Assembly (NCBI GenBank): GCA_022865625.1
Contig: JALHTB010000149.1
Coordinates: 1 to 9,241, forward strand
Length of the DNA stretch: 9,241 nucleotides
Reading direction: 5' to 3'
DNA from: Candidatus Bathyarchaeota archaeon
Lineage (GTDB): Archaea; Thermoproteota; Bathyarchaeia; 40CM-2-53-6; FEN-987
Of the stretch, positions 1 through 7,158 are shown piece by piece (positions within the stretch are counted from its first letter, which is position 1; every line of letters starts with the position of its first letter). The notes beneath the pieces were generated by a model. The model was not told the DNA's origin. It saw only the letters and a list, made by a program, of their open reading frames with translations, and ran no database searches. Position numbers and translations under genes: made by a program.

Positions 1-14
1 CATGGCTTTCATCA

Positions 15-31
15 TGAACCACGATGGTTCA
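15..31 (-). repeat. Hairpin in the spacer after 16S rRNA
   Basis: Perfect inverted repeat: 7-bp arms TGAACCA and TGGTTCA around a CGA loop. In the rRNA sense it lies about 90 nt beyond the 16S 3' end, just after a second hairpin. No T-run follows it in the RNA sense inside the window, so it looks more like a structured or processing element of the spacer than a terminator. Confidence 0.5.
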
Positions 32-42
32 CTTTGCCCTTC

Positions 43-63
43 ACTCCTAAGATCCTTAGGAGT
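43..63 (-). repeat. Hairpin in the spacer after 16S rRNA
   Basis: Perfect inverted repeat: 9-bp arms ACTCCTAAG and CTTAGGAGT around a 3-nt loop. It lies outside the strand of the 16S processing stem at 78-107. It could be a spacer structure kept after endonuclease cleavage or part of the path to a 23S gene beyond the window edge. No tRNA is visible in the 121 nt of spacer shown. Confidence 0.55.
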
Positions 64-77
64 TGCATGTAATCATT

Positions 78-107
78 GGCTTGCAGTAATTTTTTTGCCC
101 TCCAGTC
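78..107 (-). other. 3' strand of the 16S rRNA processing stem
   Basis: Two blocks here pair with the 16S leader. Positions 78-87 (GGCTTGCAGT on the plus strand) are the exact reverse complement of 1872-1881, giving a 10-bp helix. Positions 101-107 are the exact reverse complement of 1853-1859, giving a 7-bp helix. Both are in the right order to close one long stem around 16S. Between them lies an asymmetric internal loop with one possible 4-bp helix (96-99 with 1864-1867; RNA UGCC/GGCA). In archaea such stems carry a bulge-helix-bulge cut by the tRNA splicing endonuclease. Here the loops are larger than the canonical 3 nt, so the cleavage motif is relaxed or my pairing is incomplete. Confidence 0.7.
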
Positions 108-238
108 TACCTGAAATTCTAAGGAGGTGATCCGGCCGCAGGTTCCCCTACGGCCACCTTGTTACGACTTCTCCCCCCTTGCCTAGCTTAGGCTCGACGT
201 GACCAAGACGATCACGCCTCGCCCAGACCAAACTCGGA

Positions 239-289
<51 letters not shown>

Positions 290-708
290 GATGACACGCG
301 GTTACTAGGGATTCCATGTTCACGAGGGCGGGTTGCAGCCCTCGATCCCAACTGAGGTTGGGTTTGAGGATTGCCTTCATCTTTCGATGTCGGATCCCAT
401 TGTCCCAACCATTGCAGCTCGCGTGTGGCCCAGGAGATCCGGGGCATACTGACCTGCCGTGGCCCGCTCCTTCCTCCTTCTTAGCGAAGGCAGTCCCCTT
501 AGTGTGCCTGGATTCCCGTGGGAATCCGCTGGCAACAAAGAGCGCGGGTCTCGTTCGTTGTCTCACTTAAGAGAACACCTCACGGCACGAACTGGCGACG
601 GCCATGCACCTCCTCTCAGATAGTCCGGTAAGACCTTTAATCTGACCTTCATCCAACTGTCGCTCCTGGTAAGGTTCCCGGTGTTGACTCCAATTAAACC
701 GCAAGCTT

Positions 709-745
<37 letters not shown>

Positions 746-773
746 CTGCTGTCCCGAGAAACCGATTCACTCA

Positions 774-796
774 GAGACTTCGACTGGCAAAGTCTC
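774..796 (-). repeat. Hairpin inside the 16S intron
   Basis: Arms GAGACTT (774-780) and AAGTCTC (790-796) form a perfect 7-bp stem with a 9-nt loop. It lies within the 188-nt intron, near its 3' end in the RNA sense, and probably helps compact the excised RNA. Confidence 0.5.
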
Positions 797-846
797 ACCG
801 AACATCATATGATCGTCACAAGATTTCAACGAACGGTTTGAGAAAA

Positions 847-866
847 TTGACCAAGACCTTGGTCAA
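847..866 (-). repeat. Near-perfect palindrome inside the 16S intron
   Basis: TTGACCAAG (847-855) and CTTGGTCAA (858-866) are 9-base inverted arms around 2 nt. In RNA this gives an 8-bp stem capped by a GGUC tetraloop. An alternative helix could form between GGUUUGA and UCAAACC flanking it. It is roughly central in the intron and is its strongest internal structure. Confidence 0.55.
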
Positions 867-1039
867 ACCAATTCTAGTCAGCGGAAAAATATTAGACATC
901 CGGCGACTCAAAGATGCAATTGGCTCTCAGGATTTCAGCCTTGCGGCCGTACTTCCCAGGTGGCGGACTTAATGGCTTCCCTGCGGCACCGAGACGGGAC
1001 GTACCCGTCCCGACACCTAGCCCGCATCGTTTACAGCTG

Positions 1040-1073
<34 letters not shown>

Positions 1074-1437
1074 CAGCTTTCGTCCCTCACCGTCGGGCGC
1101 GCTTTAGTCGGCCGCCTTCGCCACTGGTGGTCCTCTCGGGATTATAGGATTTCGCCCCTACCCCGAGACTACCGCCGACCTCCCTCGCCCCCAAGCCGAA
1201 GAGTATTCCCCGCGGCCCAACGATTGGATCGTTGGATTTAACGGAGAACTTTTCCGGCCGGCTACGGACGCTTTAGACCCAATAATCGTCCCAACCACTC
1301 GAGGAGCTGGTATTACCGCGGCGGCTGACACCAGACTTGCCCTCCCCTTATTCACTTGGCTAGTTAAACCAGATAAAAGCCGCCCTCAGCGGACGGCACT
1401 CGGGATGACCCCGTCGCGCTTTCGCGCATTGCGGAGT

Positions 1438-1468
<31 letters not shown>

Positions 1469-1852
1469 GCCCTTATCTCAGTGCCCATCTCCGGGCTCCC
1501 GCTCTCACGGCCCGTACCGGTTATAGGCCTGGTGAGCCGTTACCTCACCAGCGACCTGATCGGGTGCGGCCCTATCCTTGGGCGAAACTGAAAAGCATGT
1601 TCTCAGTTCCTTTTGGAAGAAGAACCATTCCAGGCCTCTCCATCTATCGGAAATTGACCTCAGTTTCCCGAGGGTGTCTCCGTCCCAAGGGCAAGTTAAC
1701 CACATGATATTGAGCCGTGCGCTGCGCCACTAACGTGGCTTAGAAGCGCACAACTTGCATGGCTTAGTCTCACCCCGATAGCAGTTGGGTCCGCCAGGAT
1801 CAAGCGGTGTTAGGACGATTCAGAAATACCGTCACACACAAAATGTGAAACG

Positions 1853-1881
1853 GACTGGAAATTGGCAGGTGACTGCAAGCC
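1853..1881 (-). other. 5' strand of the 16S rRNA processing stem
   Basis: In the leader, about 45-75 nt upstream of mature 16S. Positions 1872-1881 (ACTGCAAGCC on the plus strand) pair with 78-87 and positions 1853-1859 (GACTGGA) pair with 101-107, bracketing the whole 16S including its intron. The intervening 12 nt form one side of an asymmetric internal loop where the processing cut would be expected. Confidence 0.7.
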
Positions 1882-2050
1882 TTCATTGGACCCGATCGTT
1901 CCAGCAGGCTTAATCACGCCTGACCGTTTGTTCGGGCCTTCACGAATTTCCCCGCAATCGGAGGTCAACACTTCATCCGAGGGCGTAACGCCCTCATAGT
2001 CCGGTTGACGCCGCCGCCGGAGACTGCGGGAAGTCGACCAGTGTCGGCTG
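1882..2050 (-). other. Distal 16S rRNA leader, no gene
   Basis: Transcribed leader between the inferred transcription start and the processing stem. It contains a perfect hairpin at 1979-1995 (GAGGGCG, TAA loop, CGCCCTC). It also has a larger imperfect stem-loop around 1891-1936, with CCCGA pairing TCGGG at the base and an inner CAGGC/GCCTG stem. No open reading frame with family features and no tRNA is visible. The extent depends on the start site inferred from the TATA box at 2074-2081. Confidence 0.5.
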
Positions 2051-2073
2051 ACTTCACGAGACTCCCCCGACTA

Positions 2074-2081
2074 GATATAAA
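2074..2081 (-). promoter_or_regulatory. TATA box of the rRNA transcription unit
   Basis: In the RNA sense this reads TTTATATC, close to the archaeal TATA consensus, in a locally AT-rich patch (GATATGTTTATATC) within GC-richer surroundings. A start about 25 nt downstream would fall near 2052, giving a leader of roughly 240 nt before 16S. The site is part of a short inverted repeat, GATAT (2074-2078) and ATATC (2083-2087). No clear BRE is visible. Confidence 0.55.
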
Positions 2082-2262
2082 CATATCTGCGTCAATTTTC
2101 GGCCGGTTCATTTCAATGTAGATGCCAATTTTTCTGGTGCCTCATCTGACTCGACATTGACACTCCACAGCTTTCATGCGCGACCTTCAACATCTCTGCC
2201 GAAGACGGTTGGGAGAATGAAGACTCCTTGCGGGGTCGATCTCTTTGCGAGTCCGCCATTCA
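2082..2262. other. Intergenic, no gene seen
   Basis: Lies between the rRNA TATA box and the stop codon of the M24 gene. Short frames here have no recognisable features. No T-run or hairpin that would clearly terminate the M24 transcript before the rRNA promoter is visible. Confidence 0.6.
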
Positions 2263-3456
2263 CTATGATAGGAGCTTGTTCTCGTACTCCGCTCTGGTCA
2301 ATACCTCGTGGCCGGATTCCGTCACGAGAACGACGTCCTCTTCTCTGACACCGCCAACGCCGGGTTTGAAGATTCCTGGCTCTACTGCAACTATCATCCC
2401 TTTCTCGAATACCCACTCCTTCACTTGTCCAGGATCACCAATGAGAGGAGGATCATGAATCTCTAGGCCGTGTCCATGTCCAGTGATGTGAGGATGTTGG
2501 AATTTCTCGTATCCGGCATCCTTGATTACTCCTCTCGCCAGTTTGTCGATCGCTGAGGCTTTGACCCCCGGCTTAATGGCTTCCAGAGCTTTCTGTTCGG
2601 CCTCGAATGCTACGGCGTAGATTCTTTTTTGCTCGGCGGTTGGTTCACCGACCATCACATGACGCGAGAATTCAGAGTAGTAGCCGTTCCAATGGCATCC
2701 TCCGTCTATCATGACTATTTCGCCTCTTCGAATTATCTTGCTAGAAGGAGATCTCTCTAGGTAGGCCGCTCTATCGCCAGACATGACAAACAGTGACCAA
2801 GCAGGAAAAGCCTCTGGATCTGCCATTCTCAATGCGTACTCCGCCGTGGCAGCAACATGGCTCTCTGAAACGCCTTCCTTCACGGCATCTCTCGCGGCTT
2901 TCATCTGAACCTCAGCCAGGGCGAGAGCTCTCATGTACACCTTCACTTCTTCGTCATTCTTCACCGCTCTTGCGGTCTCAAGGATTTCTGACCCATCGAC
3001 AAAGCTGTATTTCGCACCTAGTTCTCGCTTGATTCCTTCTGCTAGCCCGTGCTGCATTCGAGAATCGAGTGCAATCGTTCCGACTATTCCGTGATCGTCC
3101 AGTGCACTCTTCACGATTTTCGGCCACAGTCCAATCTGGATCGGCATCGATCGCACATCTTCAATCCAGTGGAAATGTCTTGCGTCGAAGATGTCCGCAG
3201 CCCCGGCCAGCATTATCGGCTGATCCCCCTCGGCCGGCAAGATCGCTCCCTGCCTATGCAGGTAGTGCATTAGGTTGATATTGGCAGGCACGCGGTAACC
3301 TGTAATATATTGAAAATTGTCCAAACTCTGGACGATCAGCGCATCTATTTGGTGGTCTCTCATCGATCGTTGTAGCTTCGTTACATTAAACTCTGTCAGC
3401 CTCTTCCAATCGATCTCCTTCCAAGCGAGGATATCCCACGAGAGCTCAGCACTCAT
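2263..3456 (-). CDS. M24-family hydrolase (creatinase/Xaa-Pro peptidase fold), atypical active site
   Basis: 397 aa, no signal peptide or membrane segment, so likely cytoplasmic. An N-terminal creatinase-like domain (about 25-155) is followed by a pita-bread C-terminal domain (about 165-390). Of the five metal ligands of aminopeptidase P, four align: D251 in MIDGG, H327 in TGHGHGLEIH, E359 in VAVEPGIF and E373 in VREEDVV. The second Asp is replaced by E262 (YYSEFSRH). The histidine usually found about 12 residues before the GD/GE turn is absent; Y232, L233 and E234 lie there. H334 matches the later catalytic His. Glu at the second ligand position recalls creatinase, where from memory Glu262 and Glu358 bind substrate. 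Substrate is therefore open: dipeptide, guanidino or amide compound. The start is the second of two close ATGs, chosen because AGGGGTGAG precedes it at good spacing. It is separated from the upstream GS gene by 234 nt. Confidence 0.88.
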   Translation of the reverse strand: MSAELSWDILAWKEIDWKRLTEFNVTKLQRSMRDHQIDALIVQSLDNFQYITGYRVPANINLMHYLHRQGAILPAEGDQPIMLAGAADIFDARHFHWIEDVRSMPIQIGLWPKIVKSALDDHGIVGTIALDSRMQHGLAEGIKRELGAKYSFVDGSEILETARAVKNDEEVKVYMRALALAEVQMKAARDAVKEGVSESHVAATAEYALRMADPEAFPAWSLFVMSGDRAAYLERSPSSKIIRRGEIVMIDGGCHWNGYYSEFSRHVMVGEPTAEQKRIYAVAFEAEQKALEAIKPGVKASAIDKLARGVIKDAGYEKFQHPHITGHGHGLEIHDPPLIGDPGQVKEWVFEKGMIVAVEPGIFKPGVGGVREEDVVLVTESGHEVLTRAEYENKLLS

Positions 3457-3460
3457 TCAT

Positions 3461-3469
3461 CTCACCCCT
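3461..3469 (-). promoter_or_regulatory. Shine-Dalgarno of the M24 gene
   Basis: AGGGGTGAG in the gene sense, ending 4 nt before the ATG at 3456 and with its GGGGTG core 6 nt away. It is complementary (with one G-U) to the CCUCC-type 3' end of the 16S in this window. It favours ATG 3456 over the ATG 4 nt further upstream, which is in another frame. Confidence 0.6.
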
Positions 3470-3497
3470 GACTGCTCTCTATCCCGACCCGCGAAGT

Positions 3498-3505
3498 GGA
3501 TAAGC
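3498..3505 (-). promoter_or_regulatory. Weak TATA-like box before the M24 gene
   Basis: GCTTATCC in the gene sense, about 45 nt before the ATG. A start 25 nt downstream would leave a short leader that still includes the Shine-Dalgarno. Supported mainly by the terminator-like hairpin upstream and the 234-nt gap; the box itself is a poor match. Confidence 0.25.
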
Positions 3506-3609
3506 GTTTGGTCAGTTGTTTTCCCAATAGCTGCGCCAAGTGAAGCAGTGGTCTAGACTACGTCACGGGCAAGTTGGCCTAGAGCTAGTGTCATCCCTTG
3601 GATCTACTC

Positions 3610-3639
3610 AAAACAACACGGTGAGGAAGTGACCTGTTG
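3610..3639 (-). terminator. Terminator-like hairpin after the GS gene
   Basis: In the gene sense, CAACAGGT pairs with ACCGTGTTG: 5 bp plus 3 bp with one bulged G and a 9-nt loop. It is followed directly by TTTTG. It lies 52 nt past the GS stop. It resembles an intrinsic terminator, though archaeal termination depends mostly on T-runs and this run is only four Ts. Confidence 0.35.
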
Positions 3640-3690
3640 CAGAGCAGCGTTTTGAACTCTTTCTCCACATCGCCCTGTGTCTGACTCGCC

Positions 3691-5022
3691 CTAGATGTCG
3701 AGATAGCGTTCCATTTCCCAGTCGGTGACCAAGGTGCAGTATTCCAGCCACTCGTTTCTCTTGGCCGCCAAGTACTTCTCGAAAACGTGGTCACCCATTA
3801 CATTTCGTATTAGCGTGTCTTTCTCAAGTTCGTCCAGAGCCTCTCCGAGTGAAGATGGCAGTCGGGCTATGCCTCTCTGTTTTCTCTCTTCAATCGACAT
3901 GTGGTACACGTTTTCCTGAATCGGGTTCGGCGGGGTCGCTTTCTTCCTTATGCCATCCATTCCAGCTTCGACCATGCAAGCGAAAGCCAAGTACGGGTTG
4001 CATGAGGCATCGACTGGTCTGTACTCAATCCTGGCATTCTCCGGTGACGACGGTGGGATTCGAACTAGCGCAGATCGATTGTACATTCCCCATGCCAGAT
4101 ACACCGGAGCCTCAAAACGTGGCACTGGAACCAGTCGCTTGTAGGAGTTTATGCTCGGCGTTGTGACCGCAGCCAATGCCTTCGCATGCTCCAGGAGCCC
4201 TCCAACAAAATGCAGTGCGCATTCGGATAGACCGTTCTTGGAGTTGCTGTCTGAGAAGAGGTTCTTGCCTGTCTTGCTGTCCACGAGGCTCAGGTGCACG
4301 TGCATTCCTGTTCCTGCTCGCTCTGGATAGGGTTTGGGCATGAATGTCACGATGAGGTCATGCGATCGAGCGATTGCCTTCACCGTCGCCTTGTAGAGAA
4401 CGACCATATCTGCAACTCTCAGCGCGGGAGCAGGTTGGAAGTTTATTTCGGCTTTTGAAAATGGAACCTCGTGATGGATCTTGTCGGGAATGATCCCGAC
4501 TTGCTGGAGTGCTGACGCTATGTCTTTCTTGGCTTCATATGCCGCGTCTGATGAGGGAGGGGACATATAGCCGCCTTCATCCGCCACCTTGAGTTTGCCA
4601 TCAACTTTTCTCAGGTAGTACCATTCCATTTCAGGACCAAGAATAGCCTCGACATCTTGTCCAAGCTCTTTCTTCATGCGATCAACTGTTCTCCCCAGAA
4701 TAGACCTTGGGCAACTCTCGAGAGGTGCGCCGTCAGGGCGATGCACATTGCAGATCAACGCAGCTGTCTTCCTGCCTTCCCACGGGAGAATTGTGAAGGT
4801 TGATGTGTCGGCTTTCAGGAAGGCATCACTGCCTTCTATGACTAGACCCAATCCGCCTGAGGAACCGTCGAATCCTGTCCCAAGCGCGCTCTCTAGGTGC
4901 GACTTGAGCCTGCCGCCACACAGAAGCATCGAGCGAGTTCGCCCGAACAGATCAACATACATTAAGTTGATGAATTCTACTTGTTCTTTCTCAATCATCT
5001 TGAGCAACTGAATCTTGTCCAA
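3691..5022 (-). CDS. glnA: Type I glutamine synthetase family protein
   Basis: 443 aa, the usual length of GSI-alpha enzymes. Expected reaction: glutamate + NH3 + ATP to glutamine, in a cytoplasmic dodecamer. The beta-grasp N-domain (about 15-100) contains FDGSS with D52. The catalytic domain carries E131 and E133 in GPEMEW, E185 in HHEV, E192 in KAEINF, TFMPKP at 226-231, H241 in GTGMHVH, R295 in SYKRL, E304, R321, E333 and R335. All nucleotide, metal and carboxylate residues I can align are present. No adenylylation tyrosine region of the GSI-beta type is visible. Two changes stand out: the usual NGSGMH loop reads AGTGMH (Asn to Ala at 236) and the usual GQxEI reads SKAEI. These may mean a paralogue that glutamylates another amine. 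The start is TTG: a TGA stop lies three codons upstream in frame. ATG at residue 9 is the alternative. It lies 31 nt after the enolase gene, so same operon. Confidence 0.9.
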   Translation of the reverse strand: MDKIQLLKMIEKEQVEFINLMYVDLFGRTRSMLLCGGRLKSHLESALGTGFDGSSGGLGLVIEGSDAFLKADTSTFTILPWEGRKTAALICNVHRPDGAPLESCPRSILGRTVDRMKKELGQDVEAILGPEMEWYYLRKVDGKLKVADEGGYMSPPSSDAAYEAKKDIASALQQVGIIPDKIHHEVPFSKAEINFQPAPALRVADMVVLYKATVKAIARSHDLIVTFMPKPYPERAGTGMHVHLSLVDSKTGKNLFSDSNSKNGLSECALHFVGGLLEHAKALAAVTTPSINSYKRLVPVPRFEAPVYLAWGMYNRSALVRIPPSSPENARIEYRPVDASCNPYLAFACMVEAGMDGIRKKATPPNPIQENVYHMSIEERKQRGIARLPSSLGEALDELEKDTLIRNVMGDHVFEKYLAAKRNEWLEYCTLVTDWEMERYLDI

Positions 5023-5053
5023 ACTTCGTCACATCTTCTTGATTGCGCCCAAA

Positions 5054-6169
5054 CTACTTTATCGAGACCTTTCGCGTCACATATCTATTCATCGTGCTCT
5101 CGTTGAGTTCTACTCCCAACCCTGGTCTATCGGGCAAGATCACTTGATCTTCACTCCACCTTAGCCCTTCAGCGGGATCTTCTACGAGAAACTCCGGTGG
5201 CGTTAGAGAATCAATGTATACGACATTCTCTGAAGCCATGGCCAAGTGAGCTTGCGCGGCACATAGGATGCTCGTCTCTAAGGTGCAACCTACCATGCAA
5301 GTCATGTCTGCAGCATGCGCCATACTGACTATCTTCTGAGCATCATACAAGCCGCCGCTCTTGATCAGTTTAATGTTGATCATGTGAGCAGCCTTCATCT
5401 GAATGATCTGCATGGCATCATGAGGCGACCATACGGCCTCGTCCGCCATCACGGACGACCTCGTAGACCTCGTAACCTTAGCTAGCCCGCATAGATCTCT
5501 CCAATACACGGGCTGTTCTGCAACTTGGAGATCGAAAGCTTCCATCCTTCGGAGCACTCTTATCGCGGTAGCGACGTCCCAGCCCTGGTTGGCGTCTGCG
5601 ATAAGGTGTATTTCTTCTCCGATAGCTTCTCTTGCAATCCTGATCCTTTCGACGTCTTTGGTTGGGTCTGTCCCTACCTTGACCTTGATCGAGTACCTGA
5701 ATCCTTCCTTGACCCTTCTCTTCAGGATTTCAGATACCAATTCAGGTTCTTGGACATCACAGGTTCCGTTGATGTGGAGGCTGTCCTTGGTCCTGCCACC
5801 CAGTAACTCATAGACTGGAACATCAAGCCGCTTGCCGAGGACATCATACAGCGCGAGATCGATCGCACACTTTGCAGCTGGATTCAATTCAATTCTCTGA
5901 TCCATGTCCCTATGAATAGCCGCTATGTGCCTCGGATCTTTGCCTACCACGAGTGGCCCCAAATACTTCTCTACGATTAGGAAGGCGGATTCAATCGTCT
6001 CTCCGGATATATGCGGTCGTGGGGCTCCTTCACCGATACCCACAAGGCCATCGTCGGAGAAAAGCTGAACTACAATGTGCTTGGCTACATCTTGCTTTGC
6101 CCTCGAAGTAGCGAAAGTCTTCTTCATCGGAATCTCCAAGCTCGAAACCAGAACCTCACGTATTCTCAT
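5054..6169 (-). CDS. Enolase-superfamily enzyme, MLE subgroup (epimerase/cycloisomerase-like)
   Basis: 371 aa with the enolase capping domain (about 1-125) and a (beta/alpha)7-beta barrel. Family residues are intact: the KxK pair K162 and K164, metal ligands D192 (DANQGW), E218 (AEQP) and D243 (ADEAVW), the opposing lysine K267 in IKLIKSGG, and E298 in GCTLETS. This arrangement belongs to the muconate lactonizing enzyme subgroup, which abstracts an alpha-proton from carboxylates. Members include dipeptide epimerases, N-succinylamino acid racemases, o-succinylbenzoate synthase and cycloisomerases. The DxD motif that binds the dipeptide ammonium in Ala-Glu epimerases is not kept; the matching region reads DSLTP (D320). 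Substrate is thus unassigned, though its amino-acid-related neighbours favour an amino-acid derivative. Its ATG overlaps the ftr stop as ATGA, so translation is probably coupled. Confidence 0.9.
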   Translation of the reverse strand: MRIREVLVSSLEIPMKKTFATSRAKQDVAKHIVVQLFSDDGLVGIGEGAPRPHISGETIESAFLIVEKYLGPLVVGKDPRHIAAIHRDMDQRIELNPAAKCAIDLALYDVLGKRLDVPVYELLGGRTKDSLHINGTCDVQEPELVSEILKRRVKEGFRYSIKVKVGTDPTKDVERIRIAREAIGEEIHLIADANQGWDVATAIRVLRRMEAFDLQVAEQPVYWRDLCGLAKVTRSTRSSVMADEAVWSPHDAMQIIQMKAAHMINIKLIKSGGLYDAQKIVSMAHAADMTCMVGCTLETSILCAAQAHLAMASENVVYIDSLTPPEFLVEDPAEGLRWSEDQVILPDRPGLGVELNESTMNRYVTRKVSIK

Positions 6170-7095
6170 GACTGCTTCCCAACCAGATCTCGAAGATCGA
6201 TACGACCACTCCCAAGTTTGCCACCGTAGTTTCCAGCGGTGATCCTCCTGACTCCTTGGACGCCCCTTGCTTTCTCAATCCCCGCTTTCATCGCCGTCTT
6301 CACATGTTCCAAGTCCAGTCCGTTGACAATTATCTCGTAAACACAGTTCACATTGCTTCCCACTTGACTGTGTCTAACTTTGTCTGAAATGCATGGGCAG
6401 TACACGTCGTTTGTCGTGGCAACGGCATTTCCATACGCGTGCCCGCCAACTTTGCTGCCGGAAGCTGCGACTCTCCCTGTCACATATGGGATCGCTTTGA
6501 TCGCATCCAGCGCCATTTCGCTTGCCAGCAGAGCCGAACCTTGGGAATCAGCCATTATCAAGAAGTTGCCGCCTGAAACGCCCTTTCCGATACCGAACTC
6601 CTCTTCGACGTAAAAGAATCCGTCCATACGAGGGATCCTGTACATTCTTCTTCCAAAAGCATTTGTGATCTCTTCGTATCCGTCGCCGAACAATTGAATG
6701 GGGGTACTCTCTATCTTGACAGAATACTCGACTCTGTCTTCAGGAAACGCGTCAAACACCGCAGTGGTCGGAAACGGAAGTACACCCTTGCGGATTCTTG
6801 CCACAAGCCAGTATTCAAGCTCACTTCTCTTGCGATCAGCAATCTGCAACAGGTATCCTGGCCTTCCGTCGGGACTCTCGGTTGTTCGCACTTCGCGCTC
6901 GATGAACGCTTCAGACGGAGGCAGAGTTGCCGACCTGCCAAGACCTTTCGCCTCCACCGCGGATTCCGCTGCCCATCGATTCGTGGCCGCCGTGATCAAT
7001 ACCCTTGCAAAATAGGCCGAGAAGACTTCACAGAACGTATCGTCAACTACGACGGGGTCTTCCTTCGTGACAGCATGCGACGCTTCTTGAGTCAA
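6166..7095 (-). CDS. ftr: Formylmethanofuran:tetrahydromethanopterin formyltransferase
   Basis: 309 aa. Ftr moves the formyl group between formylmethanofuran and tetrahydromethanopterin in the archaeal methyl branch of C1 metabolism; cytoplasmic. Family blocks with residues counted from the proposed start: DDTF 18-21, RVLITAATNRWA 31-42, SPDGRPGY 74-81, PTTAVFDAFP 109-118, FGDGYE 136-141, EEEFGIGKGVSGGNF 164-178, VAASGSKVGG 209-218 and AGNYGGKLG 287-295. The match runs from N- to C-terminus with no gap, at the family length of about 297-300. The open frame reaches an ATG at 7266, but that would add 57 unmatched residues and overlap hutU by over 100 nt. TTG at 7095 has GGAG 6 nt upstream and gives a sensible length. 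First gene of the operon ftr, MLE enolase, GS. Whether it serves a full Wood-Ljungdahl branch or histidine C1 disposal cannot be told here. Confidence 0.93.
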   Translation of the reverse strand: MTQEASHAVTKEDPVVVDDTFCEVFSAYFARVLITAATNRWAAESAVEAKGLGRSATLPPSEAFIEREVRTTESPDGRPGYLLQIADRKRSELEYWLVARIRKGVLPFPTTAVFDAFPEDRVEYSVKIESTPIQLFGDGYEEITNAFGRRMYRIPRMDGFFYVEEEFGIGKGVSGGNFLIMADSQGSALLASEMALDAIKAIPYVTGRVAASGSKVGGHAYGNAVATTNDVYCPCISDKVRHSQVGSNVNCVYEIIVNGLDLEHVKTAMKAGIEKARGVQGVRRITAGNYGGKLGSGRIDLRDLVGKQS

Positions 7096-7102
7096 TAGCG
7101 TT

Positions 7103-7106
7103 CTCC
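7103..7106 (-). promoter_or_regulatory. Shine-Dalgarno deciding the ftr start
   Basis: GGAG in the gene sense, with 7 nt to the TTG start at 7095. No ATG or GTG occurs in frame between here and the conserved DDTF block, so this motif is the main support for the TTG start. Confidence 0.5.
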
Positions 7107-7127
7107 AACTGGTTATTGAGTATGGAT

Positions 7128-7137
7128 AGATTAATCT
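7128..7137. promoter_or_regulatory. Palindromic AT-rich element between ftr and hutU
   Basis: AGATTAATCT is a perfect 10-bp palindrome in the 63-nt divergent intergenic region. Its centre is about 26 nt from the hutU start at 7159, the right distance for a TATA box of a leaderless hutU mRNA. In the other direction it would place the ftr start near 7105, a very short leader. It could act as a shared TATA-like core or as an operator for a dimeric regulator. Confidence 0.4.
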
Positions 7138-7158
7138 GTACTCACCCTCACTGCTGTC

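Larger units (their letters stand above)
746..933 (-). other. Archaeal bulge-helix-bulge intron in 16S rRNA (position 908)
   Basis: A 188-nt insertion that splits the conserved GGCUGAA/ACUUAAAGG segment. The ends fold into a canonical hBHBh' motif in the RNA sense. The outer exon helix is AAG (942-940) with CUU (744-742). The central 4-bp helix is GCUG (939-936) with CAGC (751-748). The 5' bulge is AAA (935-933) and the 3' bulge is AGA (747-745). The inner intron helix is UCCUGAGA (932-925) with UCUCGGGA (759-752). Cutting after the second base of each bulge leaves GCUGAA joined to ACUUAAAGG, the standard archaeal sequence, between E. coli positions 908 and 909. This is the known insertion site of introns in Thermoproteales 16S genes. 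The intron is too short for a LAGLIDADG homing endonuclease and no such motif is seen. Inside are two hairpins, at 774-796 and 847-866. Confidence 0.93.

Noticed and set aside
90..96. Run of seven Ts on the plus strand, considered as a terminator
   Set aside because: No plus-strand gene precedes it; in the rRNA sense it is a run of As within the internal loop of the processing stem.
3591..3794. A 67-codon minus-strand frame across the end of the GS gene
   Set aside because: It overlaps the conserved GS C-terminus in another frame and its downstream part contains the terminator-like hairpin.
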